From Candidatus Argoarchaeum ethanivorans (GTDB taxonomy: Archaea > Halobacteriota > Methanosarcinia > Methanosarcinales > EX4572-44), in NCBI GenBank assembly GCA_905067555.1, contig CAJHIS010000005.1:1-46425 (forward strand): DNA of 46,425 nt, written 5' to 3'. The translations under genes were made by a program, and so were the position numbers. The notes beneath the pieces are model-generated. The model saw nothing but the letters and a program-made list of their open reading frames with translations. It ran no database searches and was not told where the DNA came from. Below are positions 6,729 through 15,011 of this stretch, one piece after another. Position 1 is the stretch's first letter. Every line of letters begins with the position of its first letter.

Positions 6729-8627
6729 ATGGAAGATAATACGAAAGAAGACATTTCCGAAGAAATGGAATTTACATCCACGAGTGATATTGAGGTTCCA
6801 GAGAAACTCATAGACCATGTAATTGGTCAGGAACATGCGGTTGAGGTTGTTAAAAAGGCTGCAACCCAGAGGCGGCATGTGATGATGCTTGGAACACCAG
6901 GCACTGGTAAATCAATGCTTGCAAAGGCACTGGCAGAACTTTTGCCAAAGGAAGAACTGCAGGATGTATTAGTTTATCACAACACTGAAGACTCTAATAA
7001 TCCAAAGACCAGGGTAGTCCCTGGGGGCAAAGGCAAGGAAATCGTAGAGGCTCATCGAATTGAAGCACGAAAACGTGGTCAGGCTCGAAACATGTTTGTA
7101 ATGCTTTTAGTCTTTGGAATCATAGGTTATTCCTTTTATACCGGAATGCTGCTCTGGGGTATTATTGCAGCAGTGCTCATAGCTATGATGATGCGCCAGT
7201 TCATGCCCAAGGAAGAGGCAATGATACCAAAGCTCCTTGTATCCAATGCAGATAAAGAGATTGCACCATATATCGATGCAACCGGGACACATGCAGGTGC
7301 ACTGCTTGGTGACGTACGCCACGATCCTTTCCAGTCAGGGGGACTTGAAACTCCGAGCCACGACAGGGTAGAAGCCGGTGCAATACACAAAGCACACCGT
7401 GGAGTGCTGTTCATTGATGAGATCAATACCTTGCGGATTGAATCCCAGCAAAATCTTCTTACTGCTCTTCAGGAGAAGGAGTTTGCAATCACAGGGCAAT
7501 CAGAGAGAAGTTCAGGTGCCATGGTCAAAACAGACCCGGTACCATGTGATTTTATTATGGTATCAGCAGGCAATCTGGACGCGCTGCGAGGCATGCACCC
7601 GGCTCTTCGCTCACGAATCAAAGGATACGGCTATGAAGTGTATATGAACGATATCATGCCGGATACTGCTGAAAATCGAAAAAGACTCGTGCGATTCGTG
7701 GCACAGGAAGTCGTGCAAGATGGCAAGATACCACATTTCTCAGGCGACGCTGTGGAAGAGATTATACGTGAAGCAAGTCGCAGAGCAGGTAGAAAAGGAC
7801 ACCTCACATTAAAACTTCGTGATCTTGGTGGACTTATTCGTGTAGCAGGAGATATAGCTCGCAGTGAAGATGCAGAACTTACAACCGCTGAACACGTGTT
7901 AAAAGCAAAACACATTGCGCGCTCGGTAGAGCAGCAGTTAGCCCACAAATACCTTGAGCGTCGGAAGGACTATCAGATGTTTGAAAGCTCTGGCGTGTCT
8001 ATTGGAAGGGTTAATGGGCTTGCAGTGATGGGAGAAGATTCAGGTATCGTGCTTCCAATCATGGCAGAAGTTACTCCTACAATGTCTAAATCGGAAGGTC
8101 ACCTGATTGCAACCGGGAGACTCAAAGTAATCGCACGGGAAGCTGTTCAAAACGTATCAGCATTCATAAAAAAAATAACAGGACGTGACATCACAAACAT
8201 GGACATACACGTGCAGTTCGTTGGAACTTATGAAGGAGTCGAAGGTGATTCGGCAAGCATATCCATAGCTACTGCCATTATTTCAGCAGTAGAGGGAATA
8301 CCGGTAGACCAAAGCATAGCCATGACAGGCTCGCTATCAGTGCGTGGAGACGTGTTACCAGTTGGTGGTGTTACATACAAGATAGAGGCAGCAGCAGAAG
8401 CAGGACTTAAAAAAGTCATCATCCCGAGAATGAATCTTGGAGATGTTCTGATCGAAAGGGAATACAGGAATAAAATCAAGATCATCCCGGTCTCAACCAT
8501 TGATGAAGTACTTGAGAACAGTCTTGTAGGTACAAAAAAGCGAGGATTCCTTGACACCCTGAAAAAACTTGCTGCAAAGACAATCAGTGTGGAGATGCCA
8601 TGTACACCCACACCACAAAAGGTGTAA
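6729..8627 (+). CDS. lonB: archaeal membrane-anchored Lon protease LonB
   Basis: A 632-residue ATP-dependent membrane protease. Start ATG 6729 is chosen over TTG 6714 because of the TATA spacing. Walker A GTPGTGKS is at about residues 55-62. Two hydrophobic segments at about 121-158 (VMLLVFGIIGYSFY and LLWGIIAAVLIAMMM) are inserted in the AAA domain, the LonB hallmark. Walker B is in GVLFIDEINTL. The C-terminal protease has the Ser-Lys dyad: serine in EGDSASIS (about 508) and lysine in TYKIEAAAEAG (about 551). It degrades unfolded and regulatory proteins at the membrane. It ends 3 bp before tldD, so the genes are probably co-transcribed. Confidence 0.97.
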   Translation: MEDNTKEDISEEMEFTSTSDIEVPEKLIDHVIGQEHAVEVVKKAATQRRHVMMLGTPGTGKSMLAKALAELLPKEELQDVLVYHNTEDSNNPKTRVVPGGKGKEIVEAHRIEARKRGQARNMFVMLLVFGIIGYSFYTGMLLWGIIAAVLIAMMMRQFMPKEEAMIPKLLVSNADKEIAPYIDATGTHAGALLGDVRHDPFQSGGLETPSHDRVEAGAIHKAHRGVLFIDEINTLRIESQQNLLTALQEKEFAITGQSERSSGAMVKTDPVPCDFIMVSAGNLDALRGMHPALRSRIKGYGYEVYMNDIMPDTAENRKRLVRFVAQEVVQDGKIPHFSGDAVEEIIREASRRAGRKGHLTLKLRDLGGLIRVAGDIARSEDAELTTAEHVLKAKHIARSVEQQLAHKYLERRKDYQMFESSGVSIGRVNGLAVMGEDSGIVLPIMAEVTPTMSKSEGHLIATGRLKVIAREAVQNVSAFIKKITGRDITNMDIHVQFVGTYEGVEGDSASISIATAIISAVEGIPVDQSIAMTGSLSVRGDVLPVGGVTYKIEAAAEAGLKKVIIPRMNLGDVLIEREYRNKIKIIPVSTIDEVLENSLVGTKKRGFLDTLKKLAAKTISVEMPCTPTPQKV

Positions 8628-8630
8628 AAA

Positions 8631-9965
8631 ATGAAACCGGATTTCTATGACATTAGAACTGTTGAGGTAACGGCATCTTCAATAGTCCTTGATAACAATG
8701 AGATTAAAGAGACCACAAACAACTTTATTACAGGCGCAAGCATCCGTGCATTAATAAACGGAAGCTGGGGGATTGCAACTACTGAAAACATTGAGCACAC
8801 AGAGAGGGCATTATCAACTGCAACTGAAATTGCTTTATCAACCAACCGGAAAACACCAAGAGAAAAGGTTGAATTGGCGATAGTCAACCAACCGGAAATA
8901 AAAAACCTTCCTGCAGTCAAGGAAGATTTCAAAGACATTGATCTTGAAGAGAAACTCGAGCTGGTAAAAGAGGTAGCAAAAGCAGCACAGAAACCAGGTA
9001 TTACAAGCGTGAGTACCTCCTATATGGAATCAGAAGTTACTGTAGAATACATAAATTCGGAAGGGATTAAGGCAAGCTATACGCTGCCGCGAATCGGATT
9101 TACCGTTGCAGCCGTTGCAAAACAGAATGGCAATTACCAGATAGCACGGGATAATCGCTTTGCAATATCCGGTTTTGAACTATTTGCCAAACACGATGCC
9201 TGCGAGATTGCATCAAAGACCGCAGATATCGCAATCGATCTCATTCATGCAAAAAGTGTAAAAGGCGGAGTTATGCCAGTAATACTTGATACTGAACTTG
9301 CAGGCGTGTTTATCCACGAAGCAGTGGGACATGCAGCAGAAGCTGACCACGTGCTTGAAGGAAACTCGGTACTTGAAGACAAGCTTCATACACAGATCGC
9401 ATCGCCGCTTGTTACAGTATGTGACGACTCATCCATGCATGAATATGGCTACTATCCGTTCGATGACGAAGGTTCACAGTCAGGCAAAACTGTTTTGATA
9501 GAAAACGGCGTGCTCAAAAACTACCTTCACAACAGGGAGAGTGCTTCAAAATTCGGAGGAACGCCGCACAATGCCAGAGCACAGGGGTATTCAATGCCAG
9601 TCATCCGCATGAGTAATACGTACCTCGAAAACGGCAGTACCACCTTTGAAGAAATGAAAGATGAGATAAAAAATGGCGTATATCTTATCGGCTCACGCGG
9701 GGGACAGGTAAATCCCGGAGATGGCATCTTTCAGTTCAGTGCCGAGCGAGGATATATGATTGAAAATGGTGAACTGACAACACTTCTAAAAGATGTGTCT
9801 CTTTCAGGAAGCATCCTTGAGATACTCAAAAATGTTGCTGCCGTTGGATGCGATCTCAAGATGCGGTCAGGGCAGTGCGGCAAAGCAGGACAGCTTGTTC
9901 CGGTATCAGACGGCTCACCACACGTACTTGTAACAAACACACTCGTTGGAGGAACCGGATGCTAA
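8631..9965 (+). CDS. tldD: TldD metalloprotease subunit
   Basis: A 444-residue member of the TldD/PmbA (U62) family. TldD forms a heterodimer with TldE/PmbA and degrades unfolded peptides. The zinc site HEAVGHAAEADH starts near residue 229. The conserved SRGGQVNPGDGIFQFS and C-terminal KMRSGQCGKAGQLVPVSDG segments are present. The gene starts 3 bp after lonB. Its last codons (VGGTGC, stop TAA 9963-9965) overlap the first copy of a duplicated pmbA start region. Confidence 0.95.
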   Translation: MKPDFYDIRTVEVTASSIVLDNNEIKETTNNFITGASIRALINGSWGIATTENIEHTERALSTATEIALSTNRKTPREKVELAIVNQPEIKNLPAVKEDFKDIDLEEKLELVKEVAKAAQKPGITSVSTSYMESEVTVEYINSEGIKASYTLPRIGFTVAAVAKQNGNYQIARDNRFAISGFELFAKHDACEIASKTADIAIDLIHAKSVKGGVMPVILDTELAGVFIHEAVGHAAEADHVLEGNSVLEDKLHTQIASPLVTVCDDSSMHEYGYYPFDDEGSQSGKTVLIENGVLKNYLHNRESASKFGGTPHNARAQGYSMPVIRMSNTYLENGSTTFEEMKDEIKNGVYLIGSRGGQVNPGDGIFQFSAERGYMIENGELTTLLKDVSLSGSILEILKNVAAVGCDLKMRSGQCGKAGQLVPVSDGSPHVLVTNTLVGGTGC

Positions 9966-10099
9966 ATATAGAAGAAACACTGCACAACTTCGTTGTGCAG
10001 AACTACACACTCCGTGTGCAGAAACAATTCTCGATTGTGATAGCAATCGAGTGCAGAAACAACGTTGGAGGCACTGGATGCTAAATATAGAAAAAGCAC
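9944..10099 (+). repeat. duplicated tldD/pmbA junction flanking hairpins
   Basis: Positions 9944-9980 and 10063-10099 are direct repeats, 37 bp with 4 mismatches. Each copy encodes the VGGTGC ending of tldD in one frame and the MLNIE start of pmbA in another. Between them lie three hairpin palindromes. The first copy could start a 41-residue open frame (9959-10084) ending again in VGGTGC. The simplest reading is duplication of the original overlapping stop/start junction when the hairpin cluster was inserted. Confidence 0.85.
9980..10051. repeat. cluster of three hairpin palindromes
   Basis: 9980-10000: CTGCACAAC / GTTGTGCAG, TTC loop. 10003-10021: CTACACAC / GTGTGCAG, TCC loop, one A-C mismatch. 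10030-10051: CTCGATTG / CAATCGAG around TGATAG. Spacers are AGAA- and AGAAACAATT-like, as in the other clusters. Confidence 0.85.
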
Positions 10100-11391
10100 T
10101 CAAGCTCACTGAAGAAGCAGGAGCCAGCGAGGTGGAAGTATATTATCTATCAGCACGTAGCACCACAATCGACATGAAAAAAGATACCATTGAAGTAGCA
10201 AAAGAGAGCAGTACAGAAGGAATCGGAGTGCGGGCAATCGTCAATGGTGCGATTGGATATGCAAGCACCAACAACCCTGGAAAAATTGCTGATGCAGCGA
10301 AGTTATCGGTAAAGAGTGCAAAAATACGCCCAGCAAACACACGATGGAAATCACTCCCATCGCACACACACTGTCCGGCAGTAAAAGGATTGTATGATAA
10401 AAACATTGAAGAGATCACTGTTGAAACCTGCATCGAGCATGCCCTTGAAATAATACGTGGTGCAACAAGCATACCTGATACTGCTCCAACATCAGGAGGA
10501 TTTACCTGTGCAGTAGCAAGCCAACAAATACTTAACAGCAATAATGTCAACGTCTCTGAGCACACTACTGCTACAAGTGGTTACATCGAAACCATAAGCA
10601 AAAAAGGTGAGCAAAGCTCTACAGCTTACGATTTTGATATTTCAAGACATATTAACAAAATAAACTTTTATGAGATTGGAAAACAGGCAGCTAGGCTATC
10701 GAAACAATCGCTTCACCCGGTAACAATCAAGCCTTCAACACAAACAATTCTTTTGCAGCCAATAGCAATATCAGACCTGATAGAACACACATTGATACCA
10801 TCCTTTAGTGCAGAAAACGTTCAGAAAAAACGCTCGAGCCTTGAAGGCAAACTACACACCAGAATAGCAAGTGAACACCTCACAATCATCGACGATGGCT
10901 TGCTTCAAGGAGGACTTAACAGTTCCACCGCGGATGATGAAGGCAGTCCTTCAAAGACAACAAAGATTATCCAGAACGGCACACTTCACAGTTACCTGTA
11001 TGATAAATATACAGCAGACCAGGAAGACGTCAACAGCACTGCCAATGCCATACGACACAGCTACAATCACACACCAGCAATCTCTACTCGAAACTTCATC
11101 ATAGAACACCCGGCATCAGATATTATCACAGAGACAAAAACAGGTGTAATCATAAACAACTTAATCGGTGCCCACACAGCAAACCCGATCACCGGTGATT
11201 TTTCAGTAGAAGCCAGAAACGCGTTTACCATCAATAAAGGAAGCGTGGATAAGCCAATAAAATCACTGATGATAGCAGGCAACATCTTTGAGCTTCTTAA
11301 AAATATCAGCGGTGCAGATGACGACATCAGAAACCTTGGAAATATCATCACACCAACCATCCGCGTGGATAACGTGAGAGTAATCGGGTAA
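10078..11391 (+). CDS. pmbA: TldE/PmbA protein, partner of TldD
   Basis: A 437-residue TldD/PmbA-family protein lacking the HExxxH zinc motif, as expected of the TldE partner that completes the peptidase heterodimer. ATG 10078 (MLNIEKALKLTEEAGASEVEV) is chosen because homology begins there; the frame is open upstream only through repeat sequence. C-terminal features such as VIINNLIGAHTANPITGDFSVE are typical. It was probably originally translationally coupled to tldD; the hairpin cluster now separates them by 112 bp. Confidence 0.93.
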   Translation: MLNIEKALKLTEEAGASEVEVYYLSARSTTIDMKKDTIEVAKESSTEGIGVRAIVNGAIGYASTNNPGKIADAAKLSVKSAKIRPANTRWKSLPSHTHCPAVKGLYDKNIEEITVETCIEHALEIIRGATSIPDTAPTSGGFTCAVASQQILNSNNVNVSEHTTATSGYIETISKKGEQSSTAYDFDISRHINKINFYEIGKQAARLSKQSLHPVTIKPSTQTILLQPIAISDLIEHTLIPSFSAENVQKKRSSLEGKLHTRIASEHLTIIDDGLLQGGLNSSTADDEGSPSKTTKIIQNGTLHSYLYDKYTADQEDVNSTANAIRHSYNHTPAISTRNFIIEHPASDIITETKTGVIINNLIGAHTANPITGDFSVEARNAFTINKGSVDKPIKSLMIAGNIFELLKNISGADDDIRNLGNIITPTIRVDNVRVIG

Positions 11392-11446
11392 GATTATTGG
11401 GGACGTAAAAATGTCATATAATGAGATGGTTAAAACAATATTCATT

Positions 11447-11490
11447 TATGCAAGCCATTGTGTTTGTAAAATATGATACCATTAAAACGT
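11447..11490 (+). repeat. fragment of the long dispersed repeat (A part)
   Basis: The stretch TATGCAAGCCATTG, then TGTTTGTAAAATATGATACC, resembles the A part of the repeat at 41901-41930 and, on the opposite strand, 27103-27145. TAAAATATGATAC is shared specifically with the 27-kb copy. Confidence 0.55.
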
Positions 11491-11514
11491 ATGTCAATTT
11501 AGATTTTTGAATAA

Positions 11515-11555
11515 GACCGAATAGCAAAGTGACGGCACGAAACATGCCCCGCTGT
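11515..11555 (+). repeat. 41-bp core shared with 45063-45104
   Basis: Both copies read GACCG(A/G)ATAG(C/T)AAAG, a short variable part, CGGCA(C/T)GAAACATGCCCCG, (C/T)TG. The hairpin is GGCACG/CATGCC with an AAA loop (11534-11548), perfect in the 45-kb copy. In the 45-kb copy the core is part of a candidate structured RNA. Confidence 0.6.
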
Positions 11556-11595
11556 ACAATCAAAAGTTACAATCAGGATTCGTTATTTTCTGCAT

Positions 11596-11706
11596 TCGAT
11601 TGCTTCGCAATCGAGAATTGTTTCTGCACAACGAGAAGTTGTGCAGTGCTTGCGCAATTGGGAATCAAAAGTTACCTGTTATTTTCTGCACAACGAAGTT
11701 GTGCAG
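11596..11706. repeat. cluster of three hairpin palindromes
   Basis: 11596-11614: TCGATTGC / GCAATCGA, TTC loop. 11624-11646: CTGCACAAC / GTTGTGCAG with GAGAA loop. 11686-11706: the same arms with GAA loop. On the minus strand the spacer after the last hairpin is AAAATAACAGGTAAC, matching the 5837-5902 pair. Confidence 0.85.
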
Positions 11707-11718
11707 TTGCGTGTAAGG

Positions 11719-11803
11719 TGCGAGGGACGAGATTCGAACTCGCGAACACCTATGTGAACAGGCCCTCAACCTGTCGCCTTTGACCTGGCTGGGCAACCCT
11801 CGC
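11719..11803 (-). tRNA. tRNA-Leu(GAG)
   Basis: An 85-nt class II tRNA. Acceptor stem GCGAGGG/CCCTCGC with discriminator A at 11719. Anticodon stem ACAGG/CCTGT around loop TTGAGGG gives anticodon GAG. A long variable arm (around TCACATAGGTG) and a T-arm with GAGTTCGAATCTC are present. CCA is not encoded. It follows rpoD on the same strand after 14 bp and may share its transcript. Confidence 0.95.
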
Positions 11804-11817
11804 ACAAAAATGTGTAA

Positions 11818-12606
11818 TTATTGCAGTGTTTGAAGGATTTGCTTAAGAGTGGATGCCTTCTCTTGCAGTACATTTGAAGCTTCTATTATTAGTTCTTTCG
11901 CTGTGTATGACCCATCAGACTCAAAGTTAAGTATTACTACACTTTCGTCCTGATCCACGGTTATGGCATCAATATCGCATGCATCTTCGCAGAGTTTGCA
12001 AAGTGTACATTCGAAGGGATCAGTGACTACAGCAGTAGTGCATTGCAATTCTATAATGTTTTGTGGGCATGCTTCTACACACATACCACAAGCGTCACAG
12101 TTTGTGATGGTAATTTTTGATAGGTTCTTATACCCACATGCCACGCCTGCTTGCCATTTTGCGTGGATTTTTCCAAGACCAAGTCTTGCTATAGCTTCTA
12201 AAAAGAGCTTCTGATCTTCTTTTAATTCTATTATTGGAATCTTTGGATCCGCTGGATATATGTTTGGATCAGATGATATAATATCACCTGAATAAACCAT
12301 TTTTGGCCCCTCTACACTGAGAGTCAAAGAGAGCTGGCACATGGTACAACCCTCCCCATTACATGAACACTCCTCCGGGAGATTATAGCTTTTTAGGTCA
12401 GTTTTTATAGGTATTAGTCCAAGTCGCAGGGCAATTTGTTCATCAAATAATACTGATGTATTGTCATAGATGTTCACATCGTCTATTACAAGAGTTGGAA
12501 CCTCTGACAACATCACTCTTCGCAGACTGTTTACAAATGCATTGGTTGTATCTTTTATTATTATTTTTGCTTTGCTATCAGAAAGTTCAATGGCATCTAT
12601 TTCCAT
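11818..12606 (-). CDS. rpoD: DNA-directed RNA polymerase subunit D (Rpo3) with two Fe-S sites
   Basis: A 262-residue archaeal Rpo3, the alpha-like assembly platform of RNA polymerase. The start is ATG 12606 (MEIDAIELSDSKAKIIIKD), 4 bp after the rps11 stop; earlier ATGs lie within rps11. The alpha-like motif NSLRRVMLSEVPT is near residue 25. A ferredoxin-like insertion at about 168-212 carries two complete four-cysteine sets, CDACGMCVEACP and CTLCKLCEDACD, so two [4Fe-4S] clusters are predicted, as known in Methanosarcina. Confidence 0.96.
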   Translation of the reverse strand: MEIDAIELSDSKAKIIIKDTTNAFVNSLRRVMLSEVPTLVIDDVNIYDNTSVLFDEQIALRLGLIPIKTDLKSYNLPEECSCNGEGCTMCQLSLTLSVEGPKMVYSGDIISSDPNIYPADPKIPIIELKEDQKLFLEAIARLGLGKIHAKWQAGVACGYKNLSKITITNCDACGMCVEACPQNIIELQCTTAVVTDPFECTLCKLCEDACDIDAITVDQDESVVILNFESDGSYTAKELIIEASNVLQEKASTLKQILQTLQ

Positions 12607-12610
12607 TTTT

Positions 12611-12991
12611 TTATACCCTTCTGCCGCGTTTTGAACGAGTGCCATCATGTGGTATGGGTGTAACGTCTTCAATGCGGCCTATGTGCATGCCTGCCCGTGC
12701 AAAGGCTCTGATAGCTGCCTGCGCACCAGGTCCCGGATTTTTTTGTTTGTTTCCTCCCGGGGCTCTCACTTTTACGTGAATGCCGATAATCCCTCTATCT
12801 TTAAGCTTTTCTGATATTTGTGTTGCCATTTTCATGGCAGTGTATGGTGAACTTTCATCACGTGCAGCTTTCGTGACCATTCCGCCGGATATCTTTGCTA
12901 TTGTTTCTGCGCCTGAAATATCTGTTACTGTTATCAGTGTATTATTGAATGATGCATAAATATGAGCTATTCCCCATTTTTCTTCTGCCAT
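12611..12991 (-). CDS. rps11: 30S ribosomal protein S11 (uS11)
   Basis: A 126-residue platform protein of the small subunit, beginning [23 protein letters not shown] and ending with the conserved [18 protein letters not shown]. Full length for archaea. It lies between rps4 (7 bp upstream) and rpoD (4 bp downstream) in the standard archaeal S13-S4-S11-RpoD order. Confidence 0.98.
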   Translation of the reverse strand: MAEEKWGIAHIYASFNNTLITVTDISGAETIAKISGGMVTKAARDESSPYTAMKMATQISEKLKDRGIIGIHVKVRAPGGNKQKNPGPGAQAAIRAFARAGMHIGRIEDVTPIPHDGTRSKRGRRV

Positions 12992-12998
12992 TGTATGT

Positions 12999-13577
12999 TC
13001 ACTCCTCCTGTGTTGTATCTGTAGTTTCGAGGGCTACAGTCTGGATGACTTTTTCCGGGCGCTCTGGATGATCCTCACTGTTGAGAGGTGATGATGTATA
13101 ATAACTGATGTGCATTTCTTCATCTTTTGTTAACATGTAACCTGGTACAGTGATTTTGCAGCCATTAACTGCCACATGCCCATGTACTACGAATTGACGT
13201 GCCTGCCTTTTTGTACGCGTAATTCCCTGTTTGTGCGCCTGGGTCTGTAACCTTCGCTCCAGTATCGATGGTACCTCAAGGGCTAACACATCATCCAGAC
13301 TACCCTCTTCGCTTAGTATACCGTACTTTTTTAGTCTTGTTAGTATGTCGTTTGTCTCTCTTTTGATGTGAGTACTGACTTCACCTTTTGCTGTTTCAGC
13401 CAGGAGCCTCATAGCAGCCTGCCTATATTTTTTAAGGATGGTATGTGCTTTCCACACTTCTTTTTTGTTCCGAAGACCGTAGGTCTTGATAAAATCTACC
13501 TCGCCTGCTATCCTCTCTTTTTGCCATGGATGTTTTGGCGTTTCATAACTTTTACGATTTTTACCTGGATATCCCAT
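12999..13577 (-). CDS. rps4: 30S ribosomal protein S4 (uS4)
   Basis: A 192-residue primary 16S rRNA-binding protein. The S4 RNA-binding domain is visible as [41 protein letters not shown] (about residues 103-145, given in part here). The tail is acidic and variable. It starts 6 bp after rps13. In bacteria S4 is a translational repressor of its own operon; whether that holds here is not known. Confidence 0.97.
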   Translation of the reverse strand: MGYPGKNRKSYETPKHPWQKERIAGEVDFIKTYGLRNKKEVWKAHTILKKYRQAAMRLLAETAKGEVSTHIKRETNDILTRLKKYGILSEEGSLDDVLALEVPSILERRLQTQAHKQGITRTKRQARQFVVHGHVAVNGCKITVPGYMLTKDEEMHISYYTSSPLNSEDHPERPEKVIQTVALETTDTTQEE

Positions 13578-13583
13578 ATATAC

Positions 13584-14060
13584 TCACCCTACTCTTCGCC
13601 TGCTCACTCCGACCGTTGCACCGCGCCTTCCTGTGGATTTTGTTCGTTGCCCCCGTGCTTTAAGTCCTTTTTCATGACGACTTCCTTTATAGGAATGTGT
13701 CTTTTTCATCGTGTTAATGTCTTCTCGTAACACAAGTGCAATATCACCACCATAGATGTGTCGATCTTCGCCAGTTAGAAAGTCCTTTCTCCTGTTCAGC
13801 ATCCATGCCGGAAGAACTGTTTCGATTTTTGCAACAGCATCCTTGAGACGGTTGATCTCTTCTTCACCCAGGTGCCCCATCTTCTTTTTATGATCTATCT
13901 TTGCAGATGTAGCAAGGATTCGAGCAGTTCGGTGATTCACTCCTTTTAAACCGGTGAGTGAATATACTACCGGCGATCTACCTTCAGTGTCTGTTTCAGC
14001 TATTCTAACGATGTGCTGAATATCTTCGTCTGTTTCAGTGTTATCAGGATTATTAGCCAA
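13584..14060 (-). CDS. rps13: 30S ribosomal protein S13 (uS13)
   Basis: A 158-residue head protein of the small subunit and first gene of the operon. The motif VVYSLTGLKGVNHRTARI (helix-turn region) is near residues 31-48. The basic C-terminus HEKGLKARGQRTKSTGRRGATVG is typical. The length includes an N-terminal acidic extension (NPDNTETDEDI). The upstream leader of about 125 nt contains two hairpins. Confidence 0.97.
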   Translation of the reverse strand: MANNPDNTETDEDIQHIVRIAETDTEGRSPVVYSLTGLKGVNHRTARILATSAKIDHKKKMGHLGEEEINRLKDAVAKIETVLPAWMLNRRKDFLTGEDRHIYGGDIALVLREDINTMKKTHSYKGSRHEKGLKARGQRTKSTGRRGATVGVSRRRVG

Positions 14061-14097
14061 TGCTTACATTGCCTCCATGGTTGTAAGATTTTAGCCC

Positions 14098-14133
14098 CGC
14101 ACAAAGTGCGAAGCATTCCAATTAACAGGAATG
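14098..14133 (-). promoter_or_regulatory. two hairpins in the rps13 leader
   Basis: 14098-14110: CGCAC / GTGCG with AAA loop. 14114-14133: CATTCC / GGAATG with an 8-base loop. With transcription predicted to start near 14185, both would be in the 5' leader of the ribosomal operon, 40-75 bases before the rps13 start. An autoregulatory binding site is possible but unproven. Confidence 0.35.
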
Positions 14134-14208
14134 TATCATCTCTTACAGGATTCATAGTACATAAGTCTTGGCGTGCAGGCTGCTGTCACATTATGCTCGA
14201 CTGCACAA

Positions 14209-14217
14209 CTTTATAAG
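14209..14217 (-). promoter_or_regulatory. TATA box of the ribosomal protein/RpoD operon
   Basis: The minus strand reads CCCCTTATAAAG, a strong archaeal TATA box with an upstream purine-poor BRE context. It predicts transcription start near 14185 and a leader of about 125 nt. The half-hairpin GTTGTGCAG of the dispersed palindrome lies immediately downstream (14201-14209 region). Confidence 0.5.
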
Positions 14218-14628
14218 GGGTAAATCGTTAATGTAACAGATATGGAAAGGAGACTGTAAATTCATGACGTTGTTGCCTTCGTTTAACGGAAAAGAAAGAC
14301 GAACTGGGAAAGACATCACCACAAATTGGGATTATCTTATAACAGCTGTTCATTGGTGTTCGGTTAAGAAGTTTTGGTGATTTATTGCTCACGTTTTTGA
14401 CGACTTGAAGGCTCTGGCAAATCCTGATGCACATTAAAATCACAACCAGTCATGGATGGAACCCAATCTCAACTTTGCCCAATAGTTTATTGTGTTCCCC
14501 TGATTTATCATGATTCGTCTCTTATCCGAACACCTATGAACGGCTGTTAAACGGCTCGCTACGCTCGACACAAATTTTTTCTTACTCAAAAGAGGGAGGG
14601 TGTGTTCCATTGACGAGAAGACCGAATA
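14218..14628. other. gene-free stretch at the edge of the accessory island
   Basis: I see no supported gene. Short open frames on the minus strand lack start signals and family resemblance, and the plus strand has many stops. The stretch separates the ribosomal operon from the RHH/ATPase module and may be degraded DNA from an older integration. Confidence 0.5.
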
Positions 14629-14663
14629 CTTATATACATTTGCAGACATTTGGCGTCAAATGT
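14629..14663 (+). promoter_or_regulatory. promoter with inverted-repeat operator for the RHH/ATPase module
   Basis: TATA box CTTATATAC at 14629-14637 predicts transcription start near 14659. A perfect 7-bp inverted repeat ACATTTG / CAAATGT (4-base spacer, 14646-14663) spans that point, 8 bases before the RHH gene ATG. This is the position expected of an autorepressor operator. Confidence 0.6.
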
Positions 14664-14670
14664 GATTAAC

Positions 14671-14811
14671 ATGCCTTCAAAGAATGTAACCCTCAGCGTT
14701 GATGAAGACTTGTACACCAAGTACCGGGAATTCTGCAAAAAGAAAGGCTGGCTTACTTCAAGACAGTTTGAGATAATGATGGAAGAACAGATAGAGGGGG
14801 AAAAGAAATGA
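14671..14811 (+). CDS. 46-residue ribbon-helix-helix-like regulator
   Basis: A small protein not captured by length-filtered gene finding. It opens MPSKNVTLSVDEDLYTKYR, a beta strand followed by a helix as in CopG/Arc-type RHH proteins (KNVTLSVDEDLY as the DNA-contacting strand), then KKKGWLTSRQFEIMMEEQIE as the second helix. Its TGA (14809-14811) overlaps the next ATG (14808-14810). The inverted repeat at 14646-14663 is its likely operator. Confidence is good that it is a gene because of the coupling and promoter. Confidence 0.7.
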   Translation: MPSKNVTLSVDEDLYTKYREFCKKKGWLTSRQFEIMMEEQIEGEKK

Positions 14812-15011
14812 CTGAAAATGAAGGCCATAATATTTCAATAGTTGATACAATTCTAAATAAAATGATTTCAAACCTCAGAAAAAGAGAAGAGTTCGATGAA
14901 GAAACAATTTCAAACTTCCAAACACTATTTGAAAATGGTGATTTAACAAAGGCAAAAAAAATAATCGATACATTAAAAGATGCCAGAGGGGAAGACCTTG
15001 AAACTAATTGA
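14808..15011 (+). CDS. small helical protein coupled to the ATPase
   Basis: A 67-residue, highly charged, all-helical protein (ILNKMISNLRKREEF, then TISNFQTLFENGDLTKAKKII). No membrane segment or catalytic motif. It overlaps the RHH gene by 4 bp and the ATPase by 32 bp, so it is translated as part of one operon. Small helical middle genes preceding SMC-like ATPases occur in ABC three-component conflict systems (family knowledge); a direct match cannot be claimed from sequence reading alone. Confidence 0.65.
   Translation: MTENEGHNISIVDTILNKMISNLRKREEFDEETISNFQTLFENGDLTKAKKIIDTLKDARGEDLETN

Larger units (their letters stand above)
11392..11718. other. gene-free stretch made of repeats
   Basis: No convincing coding frame. 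It holds, in order, a fragment of the long dispersed repeat (11447-11490), a 41-bp core also found at 45063-45104, and three hairpin palindromes, ending at tRNA-Leu. pmbA and the ribosomal operon converge here, so it is a 3' region for both sides. Confidence 0.7.

Noticed and set aside
9959-10084. 41-codon frame beginning at the first copy of the pmbA start
   Set aside because: It is created by the duplicated junction and hairpins and ends with the second VGGTGC; unlikely to be a functional protein.
14228-14828. Several minus-strand frames of 70-80 codons
   Set aside because: No start signals or family resemblance, and the plus strand has a clear promoter, operator and RHH gene in the right half of this interval.
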